Shown: one piece after another, positions 23,466 through 30,864 of the stretch
How positions within the stretch are numbered: position 1 is the stretch's first letter
Layout of the letters: every line of letters starts with the position of its first letter
Source of the DNA: Firmicutes bacterium UBA5774
Lineage (GTDB): Bacteria; Bacillota; Clostridia; Peptostreptococcales; Anaerovoracaceae
Direction of reading: 5' to 3'
Assembly: GCA_002418625.1 (NCBI GenBank)
Contig: DIEM01000020.1
Span: forward strand, 1 to 31,735
DNA length: 31,735 nt
The notes under the pieces: generated by a model
Seen by the model: only the letters and a program-made list of their open reading frames with translations
The model's database searches: none
What the model was told of the DNA's origin: nothing
Made by a program: the position numbers and the translations under genes

Positions 23466-24283
23466 TTCGCCACACTTTTGCCATGCGCTCTCTCTGTCAG
23501 TTTCTTTTCCGTTCTGACAATCGGCTTCATGGACTTGTTTCTGACAAAGTAAAGCATGCTGTTCGATCCTTTTGATTTTCTCGTATTGATATCAAATTCC
23601 TTGGTGGAGGACAGGAACGGCGTCAGCTTGTTGTATCCGTAATTCCTCGTGTCAAAATCCGGATACCGTTTGATCAGGACACTGCCAAGCTCTCCGCAAA
23701 AAGCCCAGCCATCGTCATCGGAAATTTCCTCGATGATCCTTTTGACTTCCTGGATGATCCCCGCCTTGTCCGGATAGGCCGCATCCTCGACTTTACTCTT
23801 ACTGGACTCTGTTTCGGTTTTTTCCGGCTGTGATTCCTCCAGCAGTGCGTTCGATATCAGATCCAGATATTTGAATTTATTGCAGGCGGATATGAAGGGC
23901 GTCGGTGTTTTATGCTCTCCCATGCCGATCACGGTCATGCCGGATTCTCTCAATCTCGATGCCAGCCTCGTAAAATCACTATCGCTTGTCACAAGGCAAA
24001 AGCCTTCGACATTATGAGAGTAGAGAATATCCATCGCGTCGATGATCATCGCCGAGTCGGTGGAATTCTTCCCCGTCGTATATCCATATTGCTGGATCGG
24101 CGTAATCGAAAAATCCAGCAGCGTATTTTTCCAGGATGCAAGATTCGGTTTGGTCCAATCTCCATATATTCTTTTGTAGGTCACGGTTCCGTCGTTTGAA
24201 ACTTCATCAAAGATCAATTTTACATATTTGACAGAAATATTGTCTGCATCGATCAAGACTGCAAATCTTTTTTCATCACTCAT
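23462..24283 (-). CDS. NYN-domain (LabA-like) RNase with LOTUS/OST-HTH domain
   Basis: 273 residues. Residues 5-150 form an NYN/PIN-like domain with acidic metal ligands at Asp12/Asp14 (LIDADN), in STDSAMIIDAMD and in TSDSDF. Such domains bind Mg or Mn and cut RNA. The C-terminal part (about 175-255) matches an OST-HTH/LOTUS RNA-binding domain (GWAFCGELGSVLIKRYPDFD, then LTPFLSST). The protein is likely a cytoplasmic ribonuclease or RNA-binding factor with unknown targets. The start has a GGAG ribosome site. Overlap with the aminotransferase means both are translated from one message. Confidence 0.87.
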   Translation of the reverse strand: MSDEKRFAVLIDADNISVKYVKLIFDEVSNDGTVTYKRIYGDWTKPNLASWKNTLLDFSITPIQQYGYTTGKNSTDSAMIIDAMDILYSHNVEGFCLVTSDSDFTRLASRLRESGMTVIGMGEHKTPTPFISACNKFKYLDLISNALLEESQPEKTETESSKSKVEDAAYPDKAGIIQEVKRIIEEISDDDGWAFCGELGSVLIKRYPDFDTRNYGYNKLTPFLSSTKEFDINTRKSKGSNSMLYFVRNKSMKPIVRTEKKLTERAHGKSVAK

Positions 24284-24314
24284 GGCATTCTCCTTTTCTA
24301 CCTGCGTTTGCTAT

Positions 24315-24323
24315 ATTATATCA
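24315..24323 (-). promoter_or_regulatory. Extended -10 promoter of the NYN-aminotransferase operon
   Basis: TGATATAAT on the minus strand, about 32 bases before the NYN start. Confidence 0.45.
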
Positions 24324-24379
24324 CATGAAACGGCTGAATTGACATACTTGTTGGTTTCTTTGGCCAGTGCTTTTACTCG

Positions 24380-24408
24380 TTGACTTTAAATACAGCCGGC
24401 ACTATAAT
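24380..24408 (+). promoter_or_regulatory. Near-consensus sigma-A promoter of the first ArsR-type gene
   Basis: TTGACT, exactly 17 bases, TATAAT: 11 of 12 positions. It shows that the ATG at 24380, inside the -35, is not used. Confidence 0.75.
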
Positions 24409-24448
24409 AAAAAAGCGCATTGTTTATAAACGATATGGAGGAACATTC

Positions 24449-24769
24449 ATGAGGCTCAGAAAAGAAGCAGATGATTTACAGGAAGAGGAGATCCTCCTGC
24501 TGTCCAGGATATCGGACGCATTGGCCCACCCTGCCAGAATCAAGATTTTCAAGTATATCCTCTACAACAACAAGGGCAGGACTTCTGTCTGCAACAAGGA
24601 TGTCGTCGCTTATTTTGACTATTCCCAGGCGACGATCTCCCAGCATATAAAAAAGCTTGTTGAAGCGGAGCTCGTTTTGATCAAGAAGGTCGACAAATTT
24701 TCAATGTATTACGCCAACATCGGCATCCTGGGCAAGTATATGCACTCGTTGAAAAAACTGGACTTTTAA
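24449..24769 (+). CDS. ArsR-family winged-helix regulator
   Basis: 106 residues. The pattern is ArsR/SmtB: RISDALAHPARIKIFKYIL (helix 2), then the recognition helix in DYSQATISQHIKKLVEAELV, and a wing ending MYYAN. The only cysteine I see is in TSVCNKD, so no obvious two-cysteine metal or persulfide sensor is present. The chosen ATG has a GGAGGA ribosome site seven bases upstream and lies about 35 bases after the predicted transcription start. It is monocistronic and ends at a strong bidirectional terminator. The target is unknown; the divergent NYN operon and the convergent CoADR fusion are the neighbours. Confidence 0.85.
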   Translation: MRLRKEADDLQEEEILLLSRISDALAHPARIKIFKYILYNNKGRTSVCNKDVVAYFDYSQATISQHIKKLVEAELVLIKKVDKFSMYYANIGILGKYMHSLKKLDF

Positions 24770-24822
24770 CAAATCGTTATTAGGCTATATGTCCTTTGGA
24801 CTTATTTTTTTTCAGAAAATCC

Positions 24823-24861
24823 AAAAGCGCGCCGTCCCGGAACAGGGAACGGCGCGCTTTT
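24823..24861. terminator. Bidirectional intrinsic terminator
   Basis: A long GC-rich stem (AAAAGCGCGCCGT paired with ACGGCGCGCTTTT, with a further three CCC/GGG pairs past a one-base bulge) has T-runs on both strands. It lies between the convergent ArsR-type gene and the CoADR fusion and can end both transcripts. Confidence 0.85.
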
Positions 24862-24870
24862 CATTTCATT

Positions 24871-27393
24871 CTATATGAACAGGTTGACGTTGGATTCCTC
24901 GGCGTCACCCAGATATGCGGCCACTCCCGCGTATTCGACGCCATCAATGATTTCTTCCTTTGTTATGCCCATTACATCCATTGACATCGTGCAGGCAACG
25001 ATCCTGACGCCGCTGTCCATCGCCTTTTTCACCAGATCCTGCAGCGAATCGACATTTTTGTCCTTCATTACTTTTTTCATCATGGCCGTACCCATGCCGC
25101 CCATGTTCATTTTCGAAAGCTTGAGCTTGCTGACGCCCTGCGGCATCATCATGCCGAACATCGCGTCTATCATCGGCTTCTTGACGTTTTGCTTTTCTGT
25201 CTTCCTGAGCACATTGAGCCCCCAGAACGTGAAGAACATGGTAACTGGCCTGCCCATGGCGGCGGCCCCATTGGCAATGATGAACGATGCCAGCACCTTG
25301 TCCAGGTCTCCGCTGAATACGATCAGCGTCTTGCCCTGCGGCAGCAGCGCATGGGATCCCTTCTCATCCTGGACCACATCTCCCGCCTGACTTTCACCTG
25401 TTCCTTTTTTTATAAAGACAATGACCTCTTTATTTCTTTTTTCTGTCTTAAGCAGCGTATTTCCAGTTCTCCTGCACCAGGCTTCGATATCCCTGCCAAA
25501 TCCCAGGTCTGTTGCCGATACCTCTATGACGTCCCCGTCGTTTAATTCCTTGATCGTTTCAAAGACCCTCATGATCGGTCCCGGGCACTGAAGTCCGCTG
25601 CAATCCACCTGCATCATCGCCTTGATATCCTGTCCCTCAAAAGTCTCCTGCATCTGCGCGCCTCCTTTTTCTGCCGCGGCCAAATCCGGCCCGCCATTCT
25701 GCGTTTCATTTTCCTGATCCTTTTTCAGCTTATCATGGAAAATCGATTTGTAAAAACTGGTCCCTCCGGGATAGGAGCTGACGTTCCTGAAACCGCTCTG
25801 GGATAATACTCTCGCCGCGTTGTAAGATCGAACGCCGATTGCGCAGCAGGTGATGATCAGTTTGGAGCGATCGAGCTCCCCGACCCGTTCACGAAGCTGC
25901 GCCAGCGGGATATGCAGCGAGCCCGGCATTGCGAACACGGCCCTTTCCGGTTCTTCCCCGACATCGAGAACAATATAGTCATTGGGATCCATTTTATCGA
26001 TTTCGTCCCATCGCGTAAAGGCGATCTTGCCGTCCAATATGTTTTCCGCAACATACCCCAGCATGTTGACCGGATCCTTTGCCGACGAATATGGCGGCGC
26101 ATAGGCCATTTCAAGATCTTTCAAATCATAAATGGTCCCGCCCAACCTGACCGCCGTGGCGATCGTATCGATTCTTTTATCAACGCCCTCTTGACCGATG
26201 ATCTGAGCGCCGAAAATTTTGCCGTCTATTCCAAATATCAGTTTGAGGACCATCGCCGTTGCTCCCGGATAATATCCGGCGTGTGACTTTTGATTGATCA
26301 AGGCTACGAAATAATCGGTCCCGTGCTTTTTCCCCTGGCTCATGAGGGTTTTTTCATTGACTCCGGTCGATGCGACCGCAAAATCAAATACCTTGGCAAT
26401 GGCCGTTCCTTGCGTGCCCTTGTAAGTTTCCTGAGCGCCCGCGATATTGTTGGCGCAGATCCTGCCCTGCTTGTTTGCCGGCCCGGCGAGCGGGATCATC
26501 GTTCTTCCCTTATTGACAAATTCCTCGACTTCGATAACGTCTCCCAAGGCATAAATGTCAGGATCCGAGGTTTTTAAATATTCATCGACGACGATTCCTC
26601 CGCGCTGGTTCATTTCAAGACCTGCGGCTTTTGCCAGCTCGCCGTTGGGCCTCACGCCGATCGACAATATCACGAGATCCGCGCTGACGGTCTTCCCGCT
26701 CTTAAGGCTGATTTTCGTCGCGCCATTCTCATGGCTGAATTTACTGACGCCGTCGCCCAGAATCAGTTCAACGCCGTTCATCTTCATGTTTTCGTGAACA
26801 AGCTGGGCCATTTCGAAATCGATCGGCGCCATGACCTGATTCAGCATTTCAATGACCGTGACATTGCATCCGGCATCATGAAGATTCTCCGCCATTTCAA
26901 GGCCGATAAAGCCTCCGCCGATCACTGCGGCCGTCTTTGGCTTTTTCTCCTGGATAAAATTCTTGATAACATCTGTATCGGGTATCGTCCATAGTGTATA
27001 GATGCCCGGAGAGTCGATCCCTTCGATCGGCGGCTTAAGCGGCGAAGAGCCGGTTGAAATGACCAGCGTGTCATAGGTTTCGCTGTAGGTCTCCCCTGTC
27101 TTGAGATTTTTGACATCGACTTTTTTATTTTCGCGATCGATGGCAATGACCTCATTATTGACCCGAACATCTATTTTGAATCTCTTGCTCATCGTTTCCG
27201 GTGTCATGACCAGAAGCGATTCCCGCTCCTTGATCGTTCCGCCGATATGATATGGCAATCCGCAATTGGCGTACGAAATATATTCGCCCCTTTCGAACAT
27301 GACTATCTCTGCATCCTCGTCCATTCTTCTGAGTCTTGTCGCTGTCCCTGCTCCGCCGGCGACACCTCCGATGATCAAAACCTTTTTACCCAT
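24871..27393 (-). CDS. Four-module CoA-disulfide reductase/rhodanese/TusA/DsrE fusion
   Basis: 840 residues. Module 1 (about 1-450) is an FAD/NAD(P)H CoA-disulfide reductase with GGVAGGAG at 9-16 and active Cys44 (YANCGLPY). Module 2 (about 460-560) is a rhodanese with CCAIGVRSY as active loop. Module 3 (about 595-670) is TusA-like with the CPGP motif (CSGLQCPGPIMRV). Module 4 (about 690-840) is a DsrE/DsrF-like domain with a conserved Cys in VACTMSMD. The set suggests moving persulfide sulfur through successive cysteines, with reduction of CoA or protein persulfides. The start at 27393 has GGAAGGGG upstream; a longer frame would run into the upstream regulator. It forms an operon with the ArsR gene 40 bases before it. 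Confidence 0.93.
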   Translation of the reverse strand: MGKKVLIIGGVAGGAGTATRLRRMDEDAEIVMFERGEYISYANCGLPYHIGGTIKERESLLVMTPETMSKRFKIDVRVNNEVIAIDRENKKVDVKNLKTGETYSETYDTLVISTGSSPLKPPIEGIDSPGIYTLWTIPDTDVIKNFIQEKKPKTAAVIGGGFIGLEMAENLHDAGCNVTVIEMLNQVMAPIDFEMAQLVHENMKMNGVELILGDGVSKFSHENGATKISLKSGKTVSADLVILSIGVRPNGELAKAAGLEMNQRGGIVVDEYLKTSDPDIYALGDVIEVEEFVNKGRTMIPLAGPANKQGRICANNIAGAQETYKGTQGTAIAKVFDFAVASTGVNEKTLMSQGKKHGTDYFVALINQKSHAGYYPGATAMVLKLIFGIDGKIFGAQIIGQEGVDKRIDTIATAVRLGGTIYDLKDLEMAYAPPYSSAKDPVNMLGYVAENILDGKIAFTRWDEIDKMDPNDYIVLDVGEEPERAVFAMPGSLHIPLAQLRERVGELDRSKLIITCCAIGVRSYNAARVLSQSGFRNVSSYPGGTSFYKSIFHDKLKKDQENETQNGGPDLAAAEKGGAQMQETFEGQDIKAMMQVDCSGLQCPGPIMRVFETIKELNDGDVIEVSATDLGFGRDIEAWCRRTGNTLLKTEKRNKEVIVFIKKGTGESQAGDVVQDEKGSHALLPQGKTLIVFSGDLDKVLASFIIANGAAAMGRPVTMFFTFWGLNVLRKTEKQNVKKPMIDAMFGMMMPQGVSKLKLSKMNMGGMGTAMMKKVMKDKNVDSLQDLVKKAMDSGVRIVACTMSMDVMGITKEEIIDGVEYAGVAAYLGDAEESNVNLFI

Positions 27394-27433
27394 AATATTC
27401 CCCTTCCTTTCAATTGCTTTTATGTTCAGCTTT

Positions 27434-27748
27434 TTAATTGCAGTGCTGCTTATTTTCAAGCAGGAATTCAACTATTTTCTTTGCTTCATCGCTTTTGATC
27501 CTGTATATGATTTCCGTTCCGCTTCTTTCAGCCTCAACGATACCGGCAGCTCTTAATTTCGTTAGATGTTGAGAGACCGTGGGCTGGGGAACGTCGACGC
27601 AGCATTGCATTTCAGTGACATTGCTTTGCTCTTCCTTGATCAGCAATGCCAGAATGCAAAGCCTGATCGGATGGGCGATCGCCTTTAGCGTTTCGGCTTT
27701 TTCCTCAAGCATTTTCTTTATTTCTGATTTTTTACTGAAGTCGATCAT
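27434..27748 (-). CDS. ArsR-family regulator, probable thiol/persulfide sensor
   Basis: 104 residues from the ATG at 27748, which has AAAGGAAG upstream; an ATG six codons earlier lacks a ribosome site. The HTH is clear (QCCVDVPQPTVSQHLTKLRAAG). Cysteines lie at about 31 in helix 2 (HPIRLCILAL), 49-50 and 103 near the C-terminus. SqrR/BigR sulfide sensors use one cysteine in an early helix and one in the last helix, so Cys31 and Cys103 could act likewise. That is inference, but the neighbouring gene is a persulfide-handling enzyme, which supports it. A perfect 16-bp palindrome lies upstream and may be its operator. Confidence 0.88.
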   Translation of the reverse strand: MIDFSKKSEIKKMLEEKAETLKAIAHPIRLCILALLIKEEQSNVTEMQCCVDVPQPTVSQHLTKLRAAGIVEAERSGTEIIYRIKSDEAKKIVEFLLENKQHCN

Positions 27749-27788
27749 TTCATCTTCCTTTCCCATATAGCGCGGCTATTCATTTCGC

Positions 27789-27804
27789 TCAATCATATGA
27801 TTGA
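27789..27804. promoter_or_regulatory. Perfect 16-bp palindrome, probable ArsR operator
   Basis: TCAATCATATGATTGA equals its own reverse complement. It lies between the predicted transcription start and the ArsR start codon, a common place for an autorepressor site. The T/A-rich stretch next to it (27815-27850) also has several CATAT half-repeats. Confidence 0.6.
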
Positions 27805-27831
27805 AGACTGTCAATTTATTAACATATTTAT

Positions 27832-27859
27832 ATATTAGCATATTCGCATATAATGTCAA
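27832..27859 (-). promoter_or_regulatory. Sigma-A promoter of the arsR-CoADR operon
   Basis: A perfect TTGACA, 16 bases and TAATAT on the minus strand, about 80 bases upstream of the ArsR start. Confidence 0.5.
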
Positions 27860-27906
27860 CACTTTATTTGTTTATTTTTTTCGTTAGATTACTGCCTGGC
27901 GCCGGT

Positions 27907-28374
27907 TCAAATCGACTGCGCGATCCTGGCGTAGCGCTGCTGCTGATCCTCTCGTTCGAACGCGAAGCCGTACTGACTGAAATCCATGATATCCGCGTCC
28001 TTGACAAGCTCCTCGAGCGGTGATCCCACCTCACCCTTTCTGCTGTGATTTTTCACCGCAATAGCGATCATGCCGATTTCTTCCTCCGTAACGAATCCCA
28101 GGCTTCTTAAAAAATCCTGTACCGGCTCAAAGCCGGCTTCCGCATGTCCCTTGTTCTTTCCGGTCACGATCCGGCCAAAGTCATGCACGGTGCAGGCCAT
28201 CGCCGCCAATTCCGGGTCGATGCCGCGCTGCCTCGCCAGCAGCAGTCCCAGCTTCGCGCAGCTTATCATATGAATGCGTTCCCAATCAAGCGATTTGTCC
28301 CGGATGCCCGCAATGTTTTCACACGCATTGATCTTCCCGAGCATCGCCTTTTGAATTTTATATATTCTGTTCAC
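27907..28374 (-). CDS. HD-domain protein
   Basis: 155 residues with the metal-binding pattern of an HD phosphohydrolase: a His in RIHMISCAKLG, the HD pair in VHDFGRIV, a later His in VKNHSRKGE, and Asp in LVKDADIMDF. The family hydrolyses phosphoesters of nucleotides or second messengers; this short single-domain form cannot be assigned a substrate. Its ATG overlaps the stop of the upstream GNAT gene by four bases, so they are translated together. No convincing terminator follows. Confidence 0.82.
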   Translation of the reverse strand: MNRIYKIQKAMLGKINACENIAGIRDKSLDWERIHMISCAKLGLLLARQRGIDPELAAMACTVHDFGRIVTGKNKGHAEAGFEPVQDFLRSLGFVTEEEIGMIAIAVKNHSRKGEVGSPLEELVKDADIMDFSQYGFAFEREDQQQRYARIAQSI

Positions 28375-28928
28375 AGTTTCTCGATCACCTCCGTAAAATG
28401 ATTAAAATCCTGCATATACACAACTGTTCCATGATCTGATTCCGTCAGCCGCTCAAATCCCATCCTCCCGGAAAACCTCTCGCCGTCTTCCGTCACATTG
28501 TCTATAATGACATTTTCTATGTCCAAACCATCCGCTGCAAGGCTACTGTAAAAAGCTGCATAATATTTCAGCATCATCTTTAATGTATCTGTCTTTCTAT
28601 ATGCTTCATCAATGACGATGCATGAAAAAAACAGGTTGACCGGGCTGCCAACCGGCCTGCTTACATCTATGATTTCACTCTTTTCCAGGTATTTGTCATT
28701 GAAGGCTCCTTCTTTAAGAAGTGCAAAAACTTTGTCCGAAACCGGAAACAGCTCAAGGAAGCCTATGATCTTACCTTGGTCTTCAGCTGCAACTGTCGTA
28801 AACGGCAGATCTGTGTACCAGTCATGGGCATCATGATAATCAGCGATATATTCCTCGCTGTAATACCGTTTTTCAAGTGCTTCCATTTCTATGAAGTCCT
28901 GCTCTGTCAGATTTTTTTTGATATGCAT
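28371..28928 (-). CDS. GNAT-family N-acetyltransferase
   Basis: 185 residues from the ATG at 28928, which has AAAGGAAA upstream. The GNAT fold is suggested by TVAAEDQGKIIGFLELFPV (strand 4 region), the FFSCIVIDEAYRKTDTLKMMLKYY stretch in place of motif A, and SGRMGFERL near the end. The acetyl-CoA loop is atypical, with RKTD instead of Q/RxxGxG/A, so activity is likely but the class is loose. In-frame starts also exist at 28970, 29009 and a TTG at 29036; the last overlaps the promoter -10 and is excluded. It is coupled to the HD-domain gene. Confidence 0.7.
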   Translation of the reverse strand: MHIKKNLTEQDFIEMEALEKRYYSEEYIADYHDAHDWYTDLPFTTVAAEDQGKIIGFLELFPVSDKVFALLKEGAFNDKYLEKSEIIDVSRPVGSPVNLFFSCIVIDEAYRKTDTLKMMLKYYAAFYSSLAADGLDIENVIIDNVTEDGERFSGRMGFERLTESDHGTVVYMQDFNHFTEVIEKL

Positions 28929-29027
28929 ACCCCTGATTTCCTTTCGTATATTCTCGCGCCATTTTCGCATGCCTTTTACCGCTTCGGCAGATTCAGACCC
29001 TGTGACCATTTTACTCCCATACAGCGA

Positions 29028-29056
29028 TCTGTACAAGATGCCGCAGCCTGTGTCAA
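29028..29056 (-). promoter_or_regulatory. Sigma-A promoter of the GNAT-HD operon
   Basis: A perfect TTGACA, 17 bases and TACAGA on the minus strand. The predicted start near 29021 excludes the longest reading of the GNAT gene. Confidence 0.6.
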
Positions 29057-29057
29057 C

Positions 29058-29090
29058 CTGTACGGTTCCCCATACATCTGTACGGTTTCC
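29058..29090. repeat. Two CTGTACGGTT direct repeats, candidate activator sites
   Basis: CTGTACGGTT occurs at 29058 and again at 29078, exactly 20 bases (about two helical turns) apart. The first copy is within the dyad AACC-TGTAC-GGTT. The pair lies about 150 bases upstream of a sigma-54 promoter on the plus strand, the normal distance for an enhancer site, and also just upstream of the GNAT -35 on the minus strand. Confidence 0.5.
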
Positions 29091-29229
29091 GCATATGCCC
29101 CGATAATACCATCGTTCGGCTGCCGCAAGCCTATGTTCGCGAACTATTATTTTTTAGCCTATGCAGCGTTGCCTGAAAACAAAGGCTCCGCCACAGGCGA
29201 GACAGTCCCTGCCTTAAGTTCTGCAGGAA

Positions 29230-29247
29230 TTGGCATAAGACTTGCTT
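29230..29247 (+). promoter_or_regulatory. Sigma-54 (-24/-12) promoter of the transporter-etf operon
   Basis: TTGGCATAAGACTTGCTT matches the consensus TTGGCACG-N4-TTGCW, with GG and GC elements separated by exactly ten bases. Transcription would start near 29257, leaving a leader of about 125 bases. The rest of 29091-29380 holds a GTTCGCGAAC palindrome (29135-29144) and an isolated ribosome-site-like AGAAAGGAG (29292-29300). Confidence 0.75.
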
Positions 29248-29380
29248 GATACTTGTTAAACTCACTTGTATACCGGACAAATACATTTGATAGAAAGGAG
29301 TACGTCATCAATCATAATTTATTTGCATTATTAAAAAATGAAAATACATGAACCATTACTATGAAAGCGAGGGATGATAC

Positions 29381-30022
29381 TTGAACCAGATAAATGTTGT
29401 AAAAGAATGGTCTAATCCAACTCCTGCAGGTTTGGTTGCCTTAGCGGTAGCCTGCTTCTGCTTTTTCGCCCTGCTGACGGGCAAGGTGTCGGGCGGCGCT
29501 CTGCCGCTTCTTGGATGCTGGCTTCTCGGCGGAGCCTTGGTGCAGATCGTCGTCGCCTTGGTCGACTTGAAAAGCGGAAACACGACAGGCGGCAATACCT
29601 TTTTATTCTTCAGCTCCTTTTTTATGCTGACCGGTGGTCTTGAAATGCTGATCAAGTTCATTTCGGCCGTCAATGGAATCACGCTGGACACGCATATCGA
29701 CGGCTGGGCATGGCTGACGCTCTCTATCGTGATCGTCATGTGGACTCCCGCGTTCTTCAAGGCTCCTTTGGTGCTTAACCTGATGGTCCTTGTGCTCGAT
29801 GTCGCTTTGCCCTGCATCGCTTTGCTGGATCTTGGCATATTGCCGAAAGCCTACGCGGTCATACCTGCCTACACCTTGTTCGTTGTGGGAGTTCTGGGCA
29901 TTTACCTGTCCGCTGCAATCGTTGTCAACACTGCGTTTGGCAGACAAGTGTATCCGTCGCCGGGGCCGATCCTGAAAACACATGGACACGTCAGCGGTAT
30001 ATCTTCCGTGATCGTAAAGTAA
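29381..30022 (+). CDS. GPR1/FUN34/YaaH (acetate-uptake family) transporter
   Basis: 213 residues with six hydrophobic segments, the layout of the GPR1/FUN34/YaaH family that moves acetate, succinate or related acids. The family motif NPTPAGL lies at 13-19 just before the first helix. Start is TTG with GCGAGGGA upstream. It is 22 bases before etfB on the same strand and behind the sigma-54 promoter, so it probably supplies or exports the acid handled by the Etf-linked enzyme. Substrate is inferred from family only. Confidence 0.88.
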   Translation: MNQINVVKEWSNPTPAGLVALAVACFCFFALLTGKVSGGALPLLGCWLLGGALVQIVVALVDLKSGNTTGGNTFLFFSSFFMLTGGLEMLIKFISAVNGITLDTHIDGWAWLTLSIVIVMWTPAFFKAPLVLNLMVLVLDVALPCIALLDLGILPKAYAVIPAYTLFVVGVLGIYLSAAIVVNTAFGRQVYPSPGPILKTHGHVSGISSVIVK

Positions 30023-30044
30023 TGATGAGAAGGAGGAATGTGAA

Positions 30045-30845
30045 ATGGCATTTAAAATAATCGTATGCGCCAAGCAGGTGCCTGATACTAATGAAATCAA
30101 GATAGATCCGGTCAAGAAGACGCTGATCAGGGAAGGCGTTCGAAGCATCATGAACCATGACGATGCAAACGCGCTTGAAGAAGCTTTGAAGATAAAGGAT
30201 CTGTATCCCGATACGCATATCACAGTCCTGACAATGGGACCGATACAGGCGAAGCAAATGCTGCTGGAATGCCTGGCAATGGGGGCTGACGAGGCGATCC
30301 TCGCAAGCGACAGGGCTCTCGGAGGCTCGGATACCTGGGCTACTTCAAACGCTCTTGCCGCCGCAATCAATAAAATAGGGGACTTTGACCTGATCTTTGC
30401 CGGAAGACAGGCGATCGACGGCGACACGGCACAGGTTGGTCCACAACTGGCGGAAAAGCTCGATCTGCCTCAAGTCACTTATGTCAAGGAATTTACAATC
30501 GACTCAGGAATGCGGCATATAACGGTCAAGCGGGCATTGGAAGACGGTTATGAAATAATCAGGATCCAGACGCCATGCATGCTGACTGCCATCAAGGAGC
30601 TCAACACGCCGCGGTATATGTCAGTTCGCGGAATATTCAACGCTTTGAGAAAGAGCATCCCGACATGGGGTGCAAAGGAACTGGAAGTCGATCTGGCTTC
30701 GGTAGGACTGGACGCTTCTCCTACCAATGTGTTCCGTTCATTCACCCCCGCACCGAAAGGCAAGGGGATCATGCTCAATGGCGATACGGATAAAGACGTA
30801 GTTCAGAAGCTGCTGATCGACTTGAGATCAAAGCATTTAGTCTAA
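30045..30845 (+). CDS. etfB: Electron transfer flavoprotein subunit beta
   Basis: 266 residues of the EtfB/FixA family. It begins FKIIVCAKQVPDTNEIK and has the conserved nucleotide/FAD segment GRQAIDGDTAQVGPQLAEKL. The ATG has a perfect GGAGG ribosome site. With the ferredoxin-domain EtfA downstream it would form a heterodimer of the type found in flavin-based electron bifurcation, where NADH oxidation drives reduction of ferredoxin together with a second acceptor. The partner dehydrogenase is not in the window and should follow etfA; a lactate dehydrogenase or acyl-CoA-type enzyme are the main options. Confidence 0.92.
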   Translation: MAFKIIVCAKQVPDTNEIKIDPVKKTLIREGVRSIMNHDDANALEEALKIKDLYPDTHITVLTMGPIQAKQMLLECLAMGADEAILASDRALGGSDTWATSNALAAAINKIGDFDLIFAGRQAIDGDTAQVGPQLAEKLDLPQVTYVKEFTIDSGMRHITVKRALEDGYEIIRIQTPCMLTAIKELNTPRYMSVRGIFNALRKSIPTWGAKELEVDLASVGLDASPTNVFRSFTPAPKGKGIMLNGDTDKDVVQKLLIDLRSKHLV

Positions 30846-30864
30846 TGAAAGGGAGGACGATGAA

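Noticed and set aside
22275..23552. 425-codon open frame on the plus strand
   Set aside because: It lies antisense to the aminotransferase and the end of the NYN gene, which have clear active-site motifs. The translated product has no recognisable domain and is His/Arg/Cys-rich, typical of a shadow frame.
29246..29274. TTGATA-N17-TATACC as a sigma-A promoter of the transporter gene
   Set aside because: The -10 is weak and it overlaps a much better sigma-54 element. It cannot be excluded as a second promoter but is not needed.
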